A DNA stretch of 64,000 nt from NCBI GenBank assembly GCA_030145245.1, contig JAQYWC010000001.1, positions 186,001-250,000 on the forward strand, read 5' to 3'. The notes beneath the pieces are model-generated. The model saw only the letters and a list, made by a program, of their open reading frames with translations. It was not told the origin of the DNA and did not search any database. Made by a program: the position numbers and the translations under genes. Each line of letters opens with the position of its first letter. The first letter of the stretch is position 1. Positions 34,357 through 43,215 of this stretch are shown here, in pieces. This DNA comes from Desulfobacterium sp. Lineage in GTDB: Bacteria > Desulfobacterota > Desulfobacteria > Desulfobacterales > Desulfobacteraceae.

Positions 34357-35198
34357 GACCGGTCTTTTCCTGTTTCCGGTTTTTGTGCGACCATCAGGAG
34401 CCGGCTTGTCAACCCGAGAACCCAAGGCTCCTCTGCAACGGTTTGAAAGGCCGTGTCAATCCGGCTGAACATCTGGTCATCATCCAGCATCTCCACCTGT
34501 TCCTTTGAGGGAGGATGCTCTAAAAAAGGTGTGATGGCCGCAGTTTTACACGGCTTGAACCCCTGTTCCCGAAACAGGTCTCCGAGCTCTTCCGGGCTGA
34601 AACAGGTCTGGGTCAGCCCGGATTCGGCAACCACTTTTCCTTTGTTGAGCGCATTGAAAAATTGAGCCATGTTGTTTTTCCGGACCAGGTCAAGGGCCTT
34701 TCGAAACCGGTTCATGGAATCGCACACCACATGGCCCCCGGGCTTTGTAATCCTGAACATCTCGGAAACGGCCTGTTTTGGATCGCTGCACAGGGAGAGG
34801 GGCATGCCCAGAGCCAACACCAGGTCAAAGGAGTTGTCCCCAAGGGTTGCCATATCACAGATATCCAGGACATGGTAGCCGGTAACGCTTTTCCCGAGCC
34901 CCTGTTGGTTGACCAGGGCTTCAGCATGGCGGATCATCTCGTCGGAAAAATCCGTGAGTTCCAGATCATAGCCCATGGGGGCCAGGCGATACACCCACCT
35001 GCCCGTGCCGCACCCGGCCTCCAGGATGGTGCCTCCCTCCCTTGGGGGCAGCAGCGGTTCGATATACCGCCAGCAGCCCTTCTCATAGAGGTCGGCCATG
35101 CGCCTGTGTTGCTGTTTACGCTCTCCGGATGCAAAGAATTGGGCCTTGTTGTTCCAGTAACCAAGGGCCTGGTCTGTCATAGTTTCTGTTTCTGTCAT
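34353..35198 (-). CDS. Class I SAM-dependent methyltransferase
   Basis: 281 residues. Motif I ILEAGCGTGRWVYRLA, motif II region LELTDFSDEMIRHAE, motif III NSFDLVLALGMPLSL, and the post-motif RITKPGGHVVCDSMNRF. It transfers a methyl group from SAM to a small molecule, unknown here. It lies 33 bp after the flavodoxin gene and is coupled by an ATGA overlap to the MFS gene. The C-terminal part (SRIDTAFQTVAEEPWVLGLTSRLLMVAQ) is complete. Confidence 0.9.
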   Translation of the reverse strand: MTETETMTDQALGYWNNKAQFFASGERKQQHRRMADLYEKGCWRYIEPLLPPREGGTILEAGCGTGRWVYRLAPMGYDLELTDFSDEMIRHAEALVNQQGLGKSVTGYHVLDICDMATLGDNSFDLVLALGMPLSLCSDPKQAVSEMFRITKPGGHVVCDSMNRFRKALDLVRKNNMAQFFNALNKGKVVAESGLTQTCFSPEELGDLFREQGFKPCKTAAITPFLEHPPSKEQVEMLDDDQMFSRIDTAFQTVAEEPWVLGLTSRLLMVAQKPETGKDRS

Positions 35199-35231
35199 AG
35201 CCTTTTCTCCCTGTGCTGGTTCAGGTTAATA

Positions 35232-35783
35232 TCATGCCGTCCAGGCGCTCAATGAGTCCACGATGCCGTTTACCCTGTTTTCAATGGTCAGGAGATCTGC
35301 TTCATGGGGGCGGTCCTCGATGTTGCCCAGGCGTCCGTTTTTGTTTATTTCCGGGTTGTGGTGGTGCTTGCCGACCACAAGCCACTGGTCAAGGCCCGTA
35401 TACCCCAGGTGCTCGAGGAAGGAGTTGAGCCACATGGTCATGGGCAACGCCTCTTTTTCGCCGATATGGGGACCGGCATAGGTGCCGAAGCTGATGCCGA
35501 ACTTTCCCGGTATCGTTGGGGATGAGGGCTTGATCAGCCCCTGCTGGCTGTACGCCTTCATGGTTCTTTTTACAAAATTCATCAAGGTCTGGGTGGGCAG
35601 CCAGTCAATGACCGGAGAGCCGATGAAGATGAGGTCATAGTCAAACAGGTCGACCATGAGCTCTTTATCTACCTTTACCATGTGGGGCGTCATGGCTTTT
35701 GCCGTAAGGGAACGTTGGATTGTTTCTGCCACCTTGGCTGTGTTACCGCCCAGGGAGTCGTACAGTATCACTGATTTCATCAT
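35232..35783 (-). CDS. Flavodoxin-family protein
   Basis: 183 residues. The FMN phosphate loop is at YDSLGGNTAKVAETI (residues 8-22); the second loop is FIGSPVIDWLPTQTLMNFV, and ISFGTYAGPHIGEKEA supplies the third. A low-potential electron carrier or FMN-dependent reductase. First gene of the operon with the methyltransferase and MFS carrier, behind a sigma-54 promoter at 35830-35845. Start is ATG 35783 or the adjacent ATG 35780 after AAAGGAA. Confidence 0.88.
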   Translation of the reverse strand: MMKSVILYDSLGGNTAKVAETIQRSLTAKAMTPHMVKVDKELMVDLFDYDLIFIGSPVIDWLPTQTLMNFVKRTMKAYSQQGLIKPSSPTIPGKFGISFGTYAGPHIGEKEALPMTMWLNSFLEHLGYTGLDQWLVVGKHHHNPEINKNGRLGNIEDRPHEADLLTIENRVNGIVDSLSAWTA

Positions 35784-35829
35784 TGATTCCTTTTGTTTAG
35801 GGGGTGTCTGTTAACTGGGTTGTTTGTAT

Positions 35830-35845
35830 TGCATGGGTTGTGCCA
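35830..35845 (-). promoter_or_regulatory. Sigma-54 promoter of the flavodoxin operon
   Basis: Minus strand TGGCACAACCCATGCA: -24 TGGCAC and -12 TGCA with 10 nt between GG and GC, 47 bp before the ATG at 35783. The divergent PAS-AAA activator gene at 36106 is the likely regulator. Confidence 0.85.
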
Positions 35846-35941
35846 GGGACAACTATCAAGGTCTGTTATGTTGTAACATGCCATAATGACAACTGTTCTT
35901 TTTGTGTTTGCTCCCTGGCGAGCTGATCTGAACAGGAACCA

Positions 35942-35977
35942 GGTTAACGGTAGGTTTACGTTCTTCTATCGTTAACC
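35942..35977. promoter_or_regulatory. Inverted repeat GGTTAACG...CGTTAACC, candidate enhancer
   Basis: Perfect 8-bp arms with a 20-bp centre. A further GTTAAC follows at 35979-35984 and GTAAAC nearby. About 100-130 bp upstream of the sigma-54 promoter at 35845. The 322-bp divergent region also has ATGTT-GT-AACAT near 35870. Either may be the site of the PAS-type activator. Confidence 0.5.
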
Positions 35978-36105
35978 GTTAACTTTTGACCGTAAACACT
36001 CATTTAAAATTTTGAATTTCTTGCACAAATACAGCTAAGCGTGTAGCGTCGGGGTAACGTTTTTTCTGGCTGTTCAATATTATATCTGTATTTACCAGGA
36101 AGAGA

Positions 36106-37527
36106 ATGAAGCCCATGAAGAGCTTAATCAGTGAAATGAACGATCACCCCTTGTTGGGGCAGATCATAGACACCATTGCAGACGGTGTGTTTACCCTGGA
36201 TATCAACGGAGAGATCACATCCTGGAGCAAATCCATGGAGCAGATCACGGGATTTACAGCGAATGAGGCCATGGGCAAGACCTGTAGCCTGCTCAGGATC
36301 TCAAACTGCCTTGGCATCAGGGGGAAGGGAGATCCGAACAAATGCGGCGTGCTTAATGGGCGTCCCACCGGAGCCCGGGAGTGCTTCATCAGGCACAAGG
36401 ACGGCCATGATGTCCCGGCAATAAAAAACGCAACCCCTGTAAAAAACCAGGCAGGCAAGGTGATCGGCGTGGTCGAGGCCATCACCGATCTTACCGAACT
36501 TGAAAAGGCCAGGCAGACCATCCAGGAGACCACCCGCCGTCTGGGGGAGAAGCATCAACTGGACAGGATCATCGGAAAGAGCGACTGCATACAGGCCGTA
36601 TTCACGGCCATTAACGCAACAGCTGCAAGTAATGCCACCATATTGATCCAGGGGGAGAGCGGCACGGGAAAGGAGCTTGTGGCCGGGGCGATCCACCATA
36701 ATTCAGCCCGGTCCAAAGCGCCCTTCATCATTGTCAACTGTTCGGCCCTGTCAGAATCCCTGCTTGAAAGCGAGCTCTTCGGCCATGCAAAGGGAGCGTT
36801 CACCGGCGCTGTCACCGACCGCACCGGCCGGCTTGAGGAGGCGGACCACGGCACGGTGTTTCTGGACGAAATCGGGGAGCTGAGCCCACTGGTTCAGGTG
36901 AAGCTGCTTCGGGTTCTCCAGGAACGGACCATCGAGCGGCTGGGAGAGTCCCGGCAACGCAGTCTCGATATCCGGGTGATCACGGCCACACACCAGGATC
37001 TCTACACCCTTGTCAAGGAGGGAAAATTCCGGGAAGACCTCTACTACCGGCTCAAGGTGTTTCCCATCCGGGTGCCGCCACTGCGGGAGAGAAAAACCGA
37101 TATCCCCCTGTTGGTGCGCCACTTCTGCGACCGGCTGAACACAGAAACCGGAAAAAACGTTAAAGCGGTCTCTCCCAAGGCAATGCAGCGGCTCCTGGAC
37201 CATGGCTGGCCCGGCAATGTCCGGGAGCTTGAAAACGCCATTGAGCACGCCTTTGTCCTCTGCACCTCCCGCACCATCCAGCTCGATCACCTGCCCCTGG
37301 AGATCAGGGAGAAGGCGTATCCGTCCAGGGCCACGGCCCTTGCCTTTTCCCTGGATACAGCCACGGAGTCCCGTCCCCTGACCAGGGAATTGCTCATGGC
37401 CCGGCTCCATGAATCCAGCTGGAACAAGGCCGAGGCTGCACGGCGGCTCGGCATCAGCCGCACCGCCGTGTGGAAACGCATGAAGCAGTGGAACATTCCC
37501 CTTAAAAAACCATCCGGGCAGCATTAG
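36106..37527 (+). CDS. Sigma-54 activator with PAS sensor domain
   Basis: 473 residues. PAS domain (about 14-130: [32 protein letters not shown]) carrying four Cys between residues 50 and 105 ([25 protein letters not shown]), which suggests a metal or redox sensor. AAA+: [69 protein letters not shown]. No Rec domain, so it responds directly to its signal. Divergent from the sigma-54-driven flavodoxin, methyltransferase, MFS operon. Start ATG 36106 or 36115. Confidence 0.94.
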   Translation: MKPMKSLISEMNDHPLLGQIIDTIADGVFTLDINGEITSWSKSMEQITGFTANEAMGKTCSLLRISNCLGIRGKGDPNKCGVLNGRPTGARECFIRHKDGHDVPAIKNATPVKNQAGKVIGVVEAITDLTELEKARQTIQETTRRLGEKHQLDRIIGKSDCIQAVFTAINATAASNATILIQGESGTGKELVAGAIHHNSARSKAPFIIVNCSALSESLLESELFGHAKGAFTGAVTDRTGRLEEADHGTVFLDEIGELSPLVQVKLLRVLQERTIERLGESRQRSLDIRVITATHQDLYTLVKEGKFREDLYYRLKVFPIRVPPLRERKTDIPLLVRHFCDRLNTETGKNVKAVSPKAMQRLLDHGWPGNVRELENAIEHAFVLCTSRTIQLDHLPLEIREKAYPSRATALAFSLDTATESRPLTRELLMARLHESSWNKAEAARRLGISRTAVWKRMKQWNIPLKKPSGQH

Positions 37528-37537
37528 GCCAATGGGA

Positions 37538-38095
37538 TTACCATCTTTGCCAGTGTAAATTTTCGGGTTGCCATTTGTCTTTGGGTTTTGCCACACCCGC
37601 CGGATATCCAATGGGGATGATATTCAAGGGGATTATCCACCCGGGAAGGTCCAGAATGCTTTTTACGGCATCGACTCTTTCCCGGAGGGGGTAAACGCCT
37701 GTCCATACCGCTCCCAGGCCCATGATTTCGGCGGCCAGTAAAATATTCTGGCTGGCGGCTGAACAATCCTGCACCCAGTAGGGTTGTTCTTCCCCCTCAA
37801 AGGCTTTTGGAAGGTCTCCGCAAACGGCAATGGCAGCGGGCGCGTTTTTTAAGAATTTGGCATAGGGCAGCTCACCGGCAAGTTTGTCCAGCGTATCTCG
37901 ATCGTCCATGGCGATGAACGCCCAGGGGCGTTTGTCGCCTGCGGAAGGCGCTGCCATTCCCGCTTTTACCAGGGCTTCCAATTGTTCCCTTGACACTTTC
38001 CGGCCGGTGTAATTCCTTACACTTTTCCGTTGCAGGATCATCTCCAGATCCCCTAAGGGTGTGGGGGGATTGTTTGTTTCATCCGAGTTTTCCAT
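37538..38095 (-). CDS. Nitroreductase family protein
   Basis: 185 residues from the ATG at 38095 (AGGAG 10 nt upstream); the frame is open further up but that part is antisense overlap. RKSVRNYTGRKVSREQLEALVKAGMAAPSAGDKRPWAFI is the FMN-binding start, and QNILLAAEIMGLGAVWTGVYP plus IGYPAGVAKPKDKW are the family's second half. Expected to be an FMN-dependent NAD(P)H oxidoreductase. 13 bp downstream of the VOC gene in one operon, under a promoter divergent from an HxlR regulator, a common arrangement for redox- or electrophile-responsive genes. Confidence 0.92.
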   Translation of the reverse strand: MENSDETNNPPTPLGDLEMILQRKSVRNYTGRKVSREQLEALVKAGMAAPSAGDKRPWAFIAMDDRDTLDKLAGELPYAKFLKNAPAAIAVCGDLPKAFEGEEQPYWVQDCSAASQNILLAAEIMGLGAVWTGVYPLRERVDAVKSILDLPGWIIPLNIIPIGYPAGVAKPKDKWQPENLHWQRW

Positions 38096-38108
38096 GGTCT
38101 TTGATCTC

Positions 38109-38621
38109 CTAGGACTCTTTGGGTGTATCCTGATAGGCACCGGCCGAGTAGGTGAGCTCATAGCTGTGGGAGTAAATTTCGATGAGGTTGCCAAAGGGAT
38201 CTTCGCAGTAAACCATGCGATAGGGTCTCTCTCCCGGGTAGTACTCCCTGACAGGCATTCTCTGTTTTCCCCCGTTTGCGACGATTTTGGCGGCAAGCCC
38301 TTCCACGTCCGGGTCCTGCACGGAAAAATGGAATACACCGGTTTTCCAGAATTCGAAATTGTTTTCCGGTTTTTCCGCATTCTTAAATTCGAAGATCTCC
38401 ACACCGATCTTGTCTCCGGTGGCAAGATGGGCGATTTTAAACCTGTCCCATCCTTTACCAAACACATCATCGCACATGATGCCGATGGCTGAATCATCGG
38501 AACGGATCTCCGTGGGGGGCATGATCACATACCATCCCAGGGTCTGGGTGTAAAATTCCACTGCCCGGTCCAGGTCAGTGACGGAAATGCCGATGTGGGA
38601 AAATGTTCTTGGATATGTCAT
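38109..38621 (-). CDS. VOC (glyoxalase/bleomycin-resistance) family protein
   Basis: About 170 residues from ATG 38621 (MTYPRTFSHIGISVTDLDRAVEFYT), preceded by AAGGAG; the frame extends 16 codons further. Two beta-alpha-beta-beta-beta modules: HIGISVTDLDRAVEFYTQTLGWYV and FHFSVQDPDVEGLAAKIVANGG...YCEDPFGNLIEIYS. Metal-ligand candidates H at FSHIG, E near VGVEIFE, H at FHFSV and E at LIEIY are all present, so it may be a metal enzyme. Substrate unknown. Co-transcribed with the nitroreductase. Confidence 0.9.
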   Translation of the reverse strand: MTYPRTFSHIGISVTDLDRAVEFYTQTLGWYVIMPPTEIRSDDSAIGIMCDDVFGKGWDRFKIAHLATGDKIGVEIFEFKNAEKPENNFEFWKTGVFHFSVQDPDVEGLAAKIVANGGKQRMPVREYYPGERPYRMVYCEDPFGNLIEIYSHSYELTYSAGAYQDTPKES

Positions 38622-38671
38622 GGGATTGCTCCTTGTTTTAATGTTCGTGGTTTGTGTCTTGCTTTTCATGT

Positions 38672-38699
38672 ATTATATTGATTCTTCCTAATGTAACAA
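38672..38699 (-). promoter_or_regulatory. Sigma-70 promoter of the VOC-nitroreductase operon
   Basis: Minus strand -35 TTGTTA (38699-38694), 16-nt spacer, -10 TATAAT (38677-38672). The adjacent TAGGCACTTTGGGGTGTGC region is a likely HxlR binding area. Confidence 0.6.
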
Positions 38700-38776
38700 G
38701 TAGGCACTTTGGGGTGTGCTGCTTACCTTTTGGTATGAATTGAAGGATAACAGGGCTCAGGCAGGGGATTTTTTTT

Positions 38777-39109
38777 ATGGTTTCGTGGAATGGAAAAGCG
38801 TACCGGTGTCCGGTGGAGATCACCATCGGCATTGTGGGGGGAAAGTGGAAGTGTTTGATCCTGTGGCATCTGCACCAGGGCAAAATGCGGTTCAAGGAGC
38901 TGGAACGGATTGTTCCCGGGGTGAGCCAGAAGATGCTGACCCAGCAGCTGAAGGAGATGGAAAAGGACGGCCTGTTGACAAAGAAGGTATACCCGGAAGT
39001 GCCTCCCCGGGTGGAATATGACCTCACCGGCCGCGGTCACAGCCTCTTCCCGATTCTGGAGCAGATGCACAGTTGGGCCTCGGATCACCTTGATCTGGAA
39101 GAGCCTTAG
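38777..39109 (+). CDS. HxlR-family transcriptional regulator
   Basis: 110 residues. CPVEITIGIVGGKWKCLILWHL, GKMRFKELERIVPGVSQKMLTQQLKEMEKDGLL and VPPRVEYDLTGRGHSLFPIL are the family's core winged helix. Cys12 in the CPVE motif is the residue that senses aldehydes or oxidants in HypR/HxlR relatives. Divergent from the VOC and nitroreductase genes, which it probably controls. Confidence 0.93.
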   Translation: MVSWNGKAYRCPVEITIGIVGGKWKCLILWHLHQGKMRFKELERIVPGVSQKMLTQQLKEMEKDGLLTKKVYPEVPPRVEYDLTGRGHSLFPILEQMHSWASDHLDLEEP

Positions 39110-39138
39110 GAAGATGGTGGTAATGAGATTGACCTGGG

Positions 39139-40695
39139 TTAAACTTTCCTGCCAAAGGGAATGCCAAGTTTCCTCAGTTTATGACGCAAGGTACTCGGGT
39201 GAAGTCCAAGTACATTTGCCGCGCCGTCATCACCCTGGATCTTACCCCCTGTCTTTTCAAGGGTTGCTGTTATGTGATGGCGGATAGCATCATCCAGAAA
39301 TGCAGGGGGTGGTTGAGTCGTGCCGGCTGTGATTGTATCCGGTATGGTTGCTTCTGTCTTTGGGACGGGCGTAACCGAACCGTAATCAGAAAAGCATAAT
39401 GTCTGTTTTTTTTCAGCCAGACACCGGATCAACTCTCTTTCCACCGTATTTTCAAGTTCCCGGACATTCCCCGGCCATTGGTACTCTTTGATACGATGAA
39501 AAGCGGCTGGATCAATATCAGGAACCATGGAAAGGTTTAATTCCACCACCTTTTTATCTATAAAAAACCGGATCAGTTCGGGGATGTCATTTTTTCGTTG
39601 TCGTAAAGGGGGGATGGTGATGGGAAATACATTGAGCCGGTACCATAGGTCCTCACGGAATTCCCCTTTTTTTACAAGCTCTTCCAGATTCCTGTTTGTG
39701 GCGGCAATGACCCTTGCATCCACTTTGATCGGTTCCATCCCGCCAACCCTTTCCAGTTCTCCGGTCTGAAGAACCCTTAATAACCTTTTCTGAAGCGTAA
39801 GCGGCATTTCGCCTATTTCGTCAAGGAAAATCGTTCCCCCCCGGGCTCTTTCAAATTTGCCCCTTTTCATTGAAACAGCACCGGTAAACGATCCTTTTTC
39901 ATGACCAAAAAGCTCGCTGTCAATCAAAGCGTCCGATATTGCGCCGCAATTGACTTTTATAAACGGTTTGTTTCTCCTTGGAGATGAATAATGGATTGCA
40001 TTTGCAACAACCTCTTTGCCAACCCCGGTTTCCCCTAGCAGCAGAACTTTACTATTAAGGGGGGCAACCTGGTATGCCATTGTCATGACCTCTTTTAATC
40101 CTGAATCCTTTCCGATGATCTCTTCACCTGAAATCTTTCTGAGTTCCTGGTAGAGATAACGGTTGTCGTCATTTAAAAGATCCCTCAGCTTCTTAAGCTC
40201 CCTGTACCTCAGTATATTGGATAACGCGATGGCAAACGGATCATTCAGTAAGGATAATAACCGGCCGTGTTCTTTTCCTAGTTTCTTTTTTCCGGCTGCA
40301 AATATGATCACAACCCCAACGATCTCTTTCTGAATTGTCAGATGGCGTATATAACCGGATGCTTGCGGCAGTTTTAAAGCACGGGCAACCGTTTTTGAGG
40401 TTGGGCCATAGGTCGTGAAATCATCTACTTTCCGAAGATTATCAAGATCCGACTCAATAAATGCGATTCCCTCTTTGGAGAGATAAATGGGCTTTTTCGG
40501 AATGTGGACAGGAATATCTGCCTTGGCACCAATGCACTCAATGGCTTTCAGGTCTGGATTGTAGATATTAAAAATGATTCCATTCAGCGGCATGAAACTT
40601 TTAAGAAAACCCAAACAATCTTCCAGCATTGTATCGATATCAAGACTGCTGCAAATACTTAATGTTCCTTTGTGGAAAAAAGAGAGCTTATCCAA
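39139..40695 (-). CDS. Sigma-54 activator with GAF sensor domain
   Basis: 518 residues. GAF domain (about 10-170: LSICSSLDIDTMLEDCLGFLKSFM ... GYIRHLTIQKEIVGVVIIFAAG). AAA+: GETGVGKE, ELFGHEKGSFTGA (a GSFTGA variant of the GAFTGA loop), GTIFLDEIGEMP, REDLWYRLNVFP. HTH: GDDGAANVLGLHPSTLRHKL. NorR/FhlA-like layout with a GAF input and no receiver. Divergent from the MFS gene at 40918. The Ser in the GSFTGA loop is a tolerated natural variant of the sigma-54 contact. Confidence 0.93.
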   Translation of the reverse strand: MDKLSFFHKGTLSICSSLDIDTMLEDCLGFLKSFMPLNGIIFNIYNPDLKAIECIGAKADIPVHIPKKPIYLSKEGIAFIESDLDNLRKVDDFTTYGPTSKTVARALKLPQASGYIRHLTIQKEIVGVVIIFAAGKKKLGKEHGRLLSLLNDPFAIALSNILRYRELKKLRDLLNDDNRYLYQELRKISGEEIIGKDSGLKEVMTMAYQVAPLNSKVLLLGETGVGKEVVANAIHYSSPRRNKPFIKVNCGAISDALIDSELFGHEKGSFTGAVSMKRGKFERARGGTIFLDEIGEMPLTLQKRLLRVLQTGELERVGGMEPIKVDARVIAATNRNLEELVKKGEFREDLWYRLNVFPITIPPLRQRKNDIPELIRFFIDKKVVELNLSMVPDIDPAAFHRIKEYQWPGNVRELENTVERELIRCLAEKKQTLCFSDYGSVTPVPKTEATIPDTITAGTTQPPPAFLDDAIRHHITATLEKTGGKIQGDDGAANVLGLHPSTLRHKLRKLGIPFGRKV

Positions 40696-40759
40696 GTTGC
40701 CTCCAATGAATCGTATTTGATACTTTTATCAGTTAAATACCGTATGCGACATTTTGAAC

Positions 40760-40783
40760 GTATCATATACGATATTGTGATAC
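40760..40783. promoter_or_regulatory. Inverted repeat GTATCA-N12-TGATAC, candidate activator site
   Basis: Perfect 6-bp arms, with an extra TGATAC half-site at 40718-40723, all upstream of the sigma-54-like element at 40824. Likely bound by the GAF-type activator. Confidence 0.5.
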
Positions 40784-40823
40784 AAATTAATCCTTAAATG
40801 CCTTAAAAACCAGCATTCTCAAA

Positions 40824-40840
40824 TTGGCATACTCTTTGTA
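40824..40840 (+). promoter_or_regulatory. Sigma-54-like promoter of the MFS gene
   Basis: TTGGCATACTCTTTGTA: a good -24 TTGGCAT and a -12 TTGTA where the consensus is TTGCA, with correct spacing, 78 bp before the ATG at 40918. Confidence 0.6.
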
Positions 40841-40917
40841 ATGAAACAATCATCATGCCATGGAAAACGCTGGTAAAAATGAATTTAAAGCAGTTTAAAA
40901 CCAACTCGGAGAGAAAA

Positions 40918-42321
40918 ATGAATAATAAATCATCATCACAATCAACCACACTGATTGTTGTATCTGCCGTCCAATTCCTTGTTCCCTTCATGTTATCATC
41001 CGTGGTCGTTGCCTTACCCACCATTGGCAAAGAGTTTTCTGCCGGTGCCGTGCAATTGGGTCTGATTGAAATGGTTTACATGCTTTCTTTGGCCTTATTC
41101 CTTCTACCCCTCGGTCGTTTTGCTGATATCCACGGCCACAAAAAAATATTTGTTTCAGGAACTGTTGTTATGATTTTCGCAACACTCGCATTGACCCTAT
41201 CCATGAATATTGAATCCTTAATTGTATTAAGATTTATTCAAGGTGTTGGTGCGGCGATGATCATCGCAACCAGCCTGACCATTCTGACCTGCGTTTTTCC
41301 GCCAGAACAGCGGGGGAAGGCCATGGGGATTACTGTAAGCTGCATTTACATGGGGCTTTCCGCAGGGCCGACCCTGTCCGGAATCGTGGTCTCCCACCTT
41401 GGATGGCGGTATATTTTCTACTTTGCGCTGCCTGTTGAAGTTGCGGCACTTTTGCTGACAATAACACAGCTTAAAGGGGAGTGGATCAATGCAGAAAACG
41501 AAAAATATGATTGGGCCGGCAGTATTATTTACATGATCTCATTATTTTGCCTGATTGTGGGTATAACACAGGCAAAGGAGATGGAAATAGCAAAATGGAT
41601 CGCCCTTTGCGGTGTTGCCGGACTCACGGTTTTTCTTGTCTATGAATATAATGAAAAATATCCCCTGCTCAATATTCACCTGCTTCTCACGAATATCCCA
41701 TTCTCATTTAATTGCTTATCCACATGGATCAATTATGCTGCCTCTTTTGGGGTAATGTTTTTCTTCAGTCTCTATTTTCAAATCATAAAAGGGTATTCTC
41801 CTGAAACCACTGGCTTTATTCTAATCATACAACCCGTGATTTAGGCCCTGTTTTCGCCCATGGCCGGCAGACTTGCAGACAGATACCGGTCTGAAAATAT
41901 TGCAACAATCGGAATGGGATTGTGTACTCTGGGGTTGTTTGTTGCCGTTTTTCTATCCCAGGAATCTTCCTATGGCATGATTTTTCTTGTCCAGATCCTT
42001 TTAGGATTCGGGTTTGCCTTGTTTGTATCACCCAATGCGGCCGCTATCATGGCAAGTGTCCAGCCGGTCCATTACGGACTTGCATCCGCCCTTGTTGCGA
42101 CCATGCGCTATACGGGAATGATGACAAGCATGACAATCATCGCCGTGGTGATCTCCTTGTTTATTGGCAACCAGCCGGTGACGGCACAAACAGCCCCCGG
42201 ATTTGTAAACAGCATGCAGATGGCATTTCTTATTTTTACTGTCATGGGGCTTTTCGGTGTATCCCTCTCTTTTGGCAGGGGCAAACTGTCAATGTCACGT
42301 AGGGCCATGACAAGCGATTAA
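40918..42321 (+). pseudogene. MFS transporter (DHA2 type) with an in-frame amber codon
   Basis: About 467 codons. Start ATG 40918 (GGAGAG upstream; the frame opens at 40855). Fourteen-helix DHA2-like layout: PFMLSSVVVALPTIGKEF, ALFLLPLGRFADIHGHKK, LRFIQGVGAAMIIATSLTI, GFGFALFVSPNAAAIMASV. At 41842-41844 the frame reads CCC GTG ATT TAG GCC CTG, where relatives have a sense codon (CAG Gln is one change away), then continues as LFSPMAGRLADR without any shift. The product is therefore truncated after helix 10 or so unless TAG is read through. Controlled by the GAF activator across the divergent region. Confidence 0.8.
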
Positions 42322-42349
42322 ACTCATATAACGCTCGGAAGGAGCTCTT

Positions 42350-42502
42350 ATAAATTATTCTTACGCACATCAGGTTATTGTCGATTCTGTCAGAACCGGC
42401 ATGACCGATATCGAGGATCTTCGTCTTGTTGTTGCAATGACACGATTTGATCTTTATGCGTCGGCCTGGAACCTGACCGGCAGGTTAGACGGAAAGGGAT
42501 AA
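42350..42502 (+). other. Short frame or gene remnant, about 50 codons
   Basis: After AAGGAG (42339-42344) the frame ATA AAT TAT TCT TAC... reads NYSYAHQVIVDSVRTGMTDIEDLRLVVAMTRFDLYASAWNLTG to a TAA at 42500. The composition is protein-like, but the codon at the right place is ATA, not ATG, so it may be a mutated small gene. Not recognised. Confidence 0.35.
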
Positions 42503-42537
42503 CCTGCCGGCTGGATGACCAAGGGTGATTATGATTA

Positions 42538-43026
42538 TTAATCACAATCATCAGTGATCGCTGCATCGATCAGGGATTCCAATAGATCAATATCAGCACA
42601 TGATATGCTGTTATTATGAAGGGGTAGATATATCAGTCCTGTAAGCGTCTGCAAAGCACTTATATCACTTATGCTGTTACCAGAAAGATGTAAATCTGTC
42701 AGTCCCGTAAGATTCTGTAAAACACTTATATTGCTGATGCTGTTACCGGAAAGTTTTAATCTTGTCAGGTTAGAGAAATTCTCAAGACCAACTAAAGAAA
42801 TTAATTCTTTACTCTGATAGAAAATGCTCTCTAATTCATCTGCATATGATAAGCCTGCTGATAAAATATGATTTTTAAAATCAGCATCTTCAAAATGGAT
42901 ATCTGCTATTGCTACTCTGTTCTCTGGTGTCTGGTCGTCGCCATCACCCCCTCATCCTCCGCTGTTACATCCTGAAATGATAATGATTGTAAGGAGAATG
43001 ATGGTTGAATGCAGTGCTTTTTTCAT
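42538..43026 (-). pseudogene. Leucine-rich-repeat lipoprotein gene with an in-frame TGA
   Basis: 162 codons from ATG 43026. Lipoprotein signal MKKALHSTIILLTIIIISGC with lipobox ISGC, then a Gly-rich linker NSGG-stop-GGDGDD, then LRRs: LVGLENFSNLTRLKLSGNSIS, VLQNLTGLTDLHLSGNSIS, ALQTLTGLIYLPLHNNSIS. The TGA (42954-42952) sits inside a run GGA GGA TGA GGG GGT; a Gly codon GGA is one base away, so a nonsense change in a poly-Gly linker is the simple reading. The stop is TAA at 42540-42538. It would be a surface-exposed binding lipoprotein if intact. Confidence 0.72.
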
Positions 43027-43215
43027 AATCAAATTATTAGTCCTCTTAAAATGAGTTAAAAAAACAAACATAGCATATGGATCATATAAAGTTTCATATG
43101 TAAAACATTTTTTTGTTAGTTAAGGTGAATGGCCAAAGGGTCTCACCTGAGGAATGAGGAATGAGCAGTCCTATGGTGATAATAACGGAAAGAATATCCC
43201 ATCACTTATTTTAAA

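Noticed and set aside
37538-38497. N-terminal extension of the nitroreductase to 319 residues
   Set aside because: The extra 134 codons are the shadow of the VOC gene on the same strand in another frame. The real ATG at 38095 has a ribosome site.
41842-41844. TAG in the MFS gene as a pyrrolysine codon
   Set aside because: Some Desulfobacterota have pyl genes, but known Pyl proteins are mainly methylamine methyltransferases. CAG to TAG is a single change in a position where Gln is plausible.
42952-42954. TGA in the LRR lipoprotein as selenocysteine
   Set aside because: The candidate hairpin loop starts only about 11 nt after TGA, too close for a bacterial SECIS, and the codon sits in a Gly-codon run where GGA to TGA explains it.
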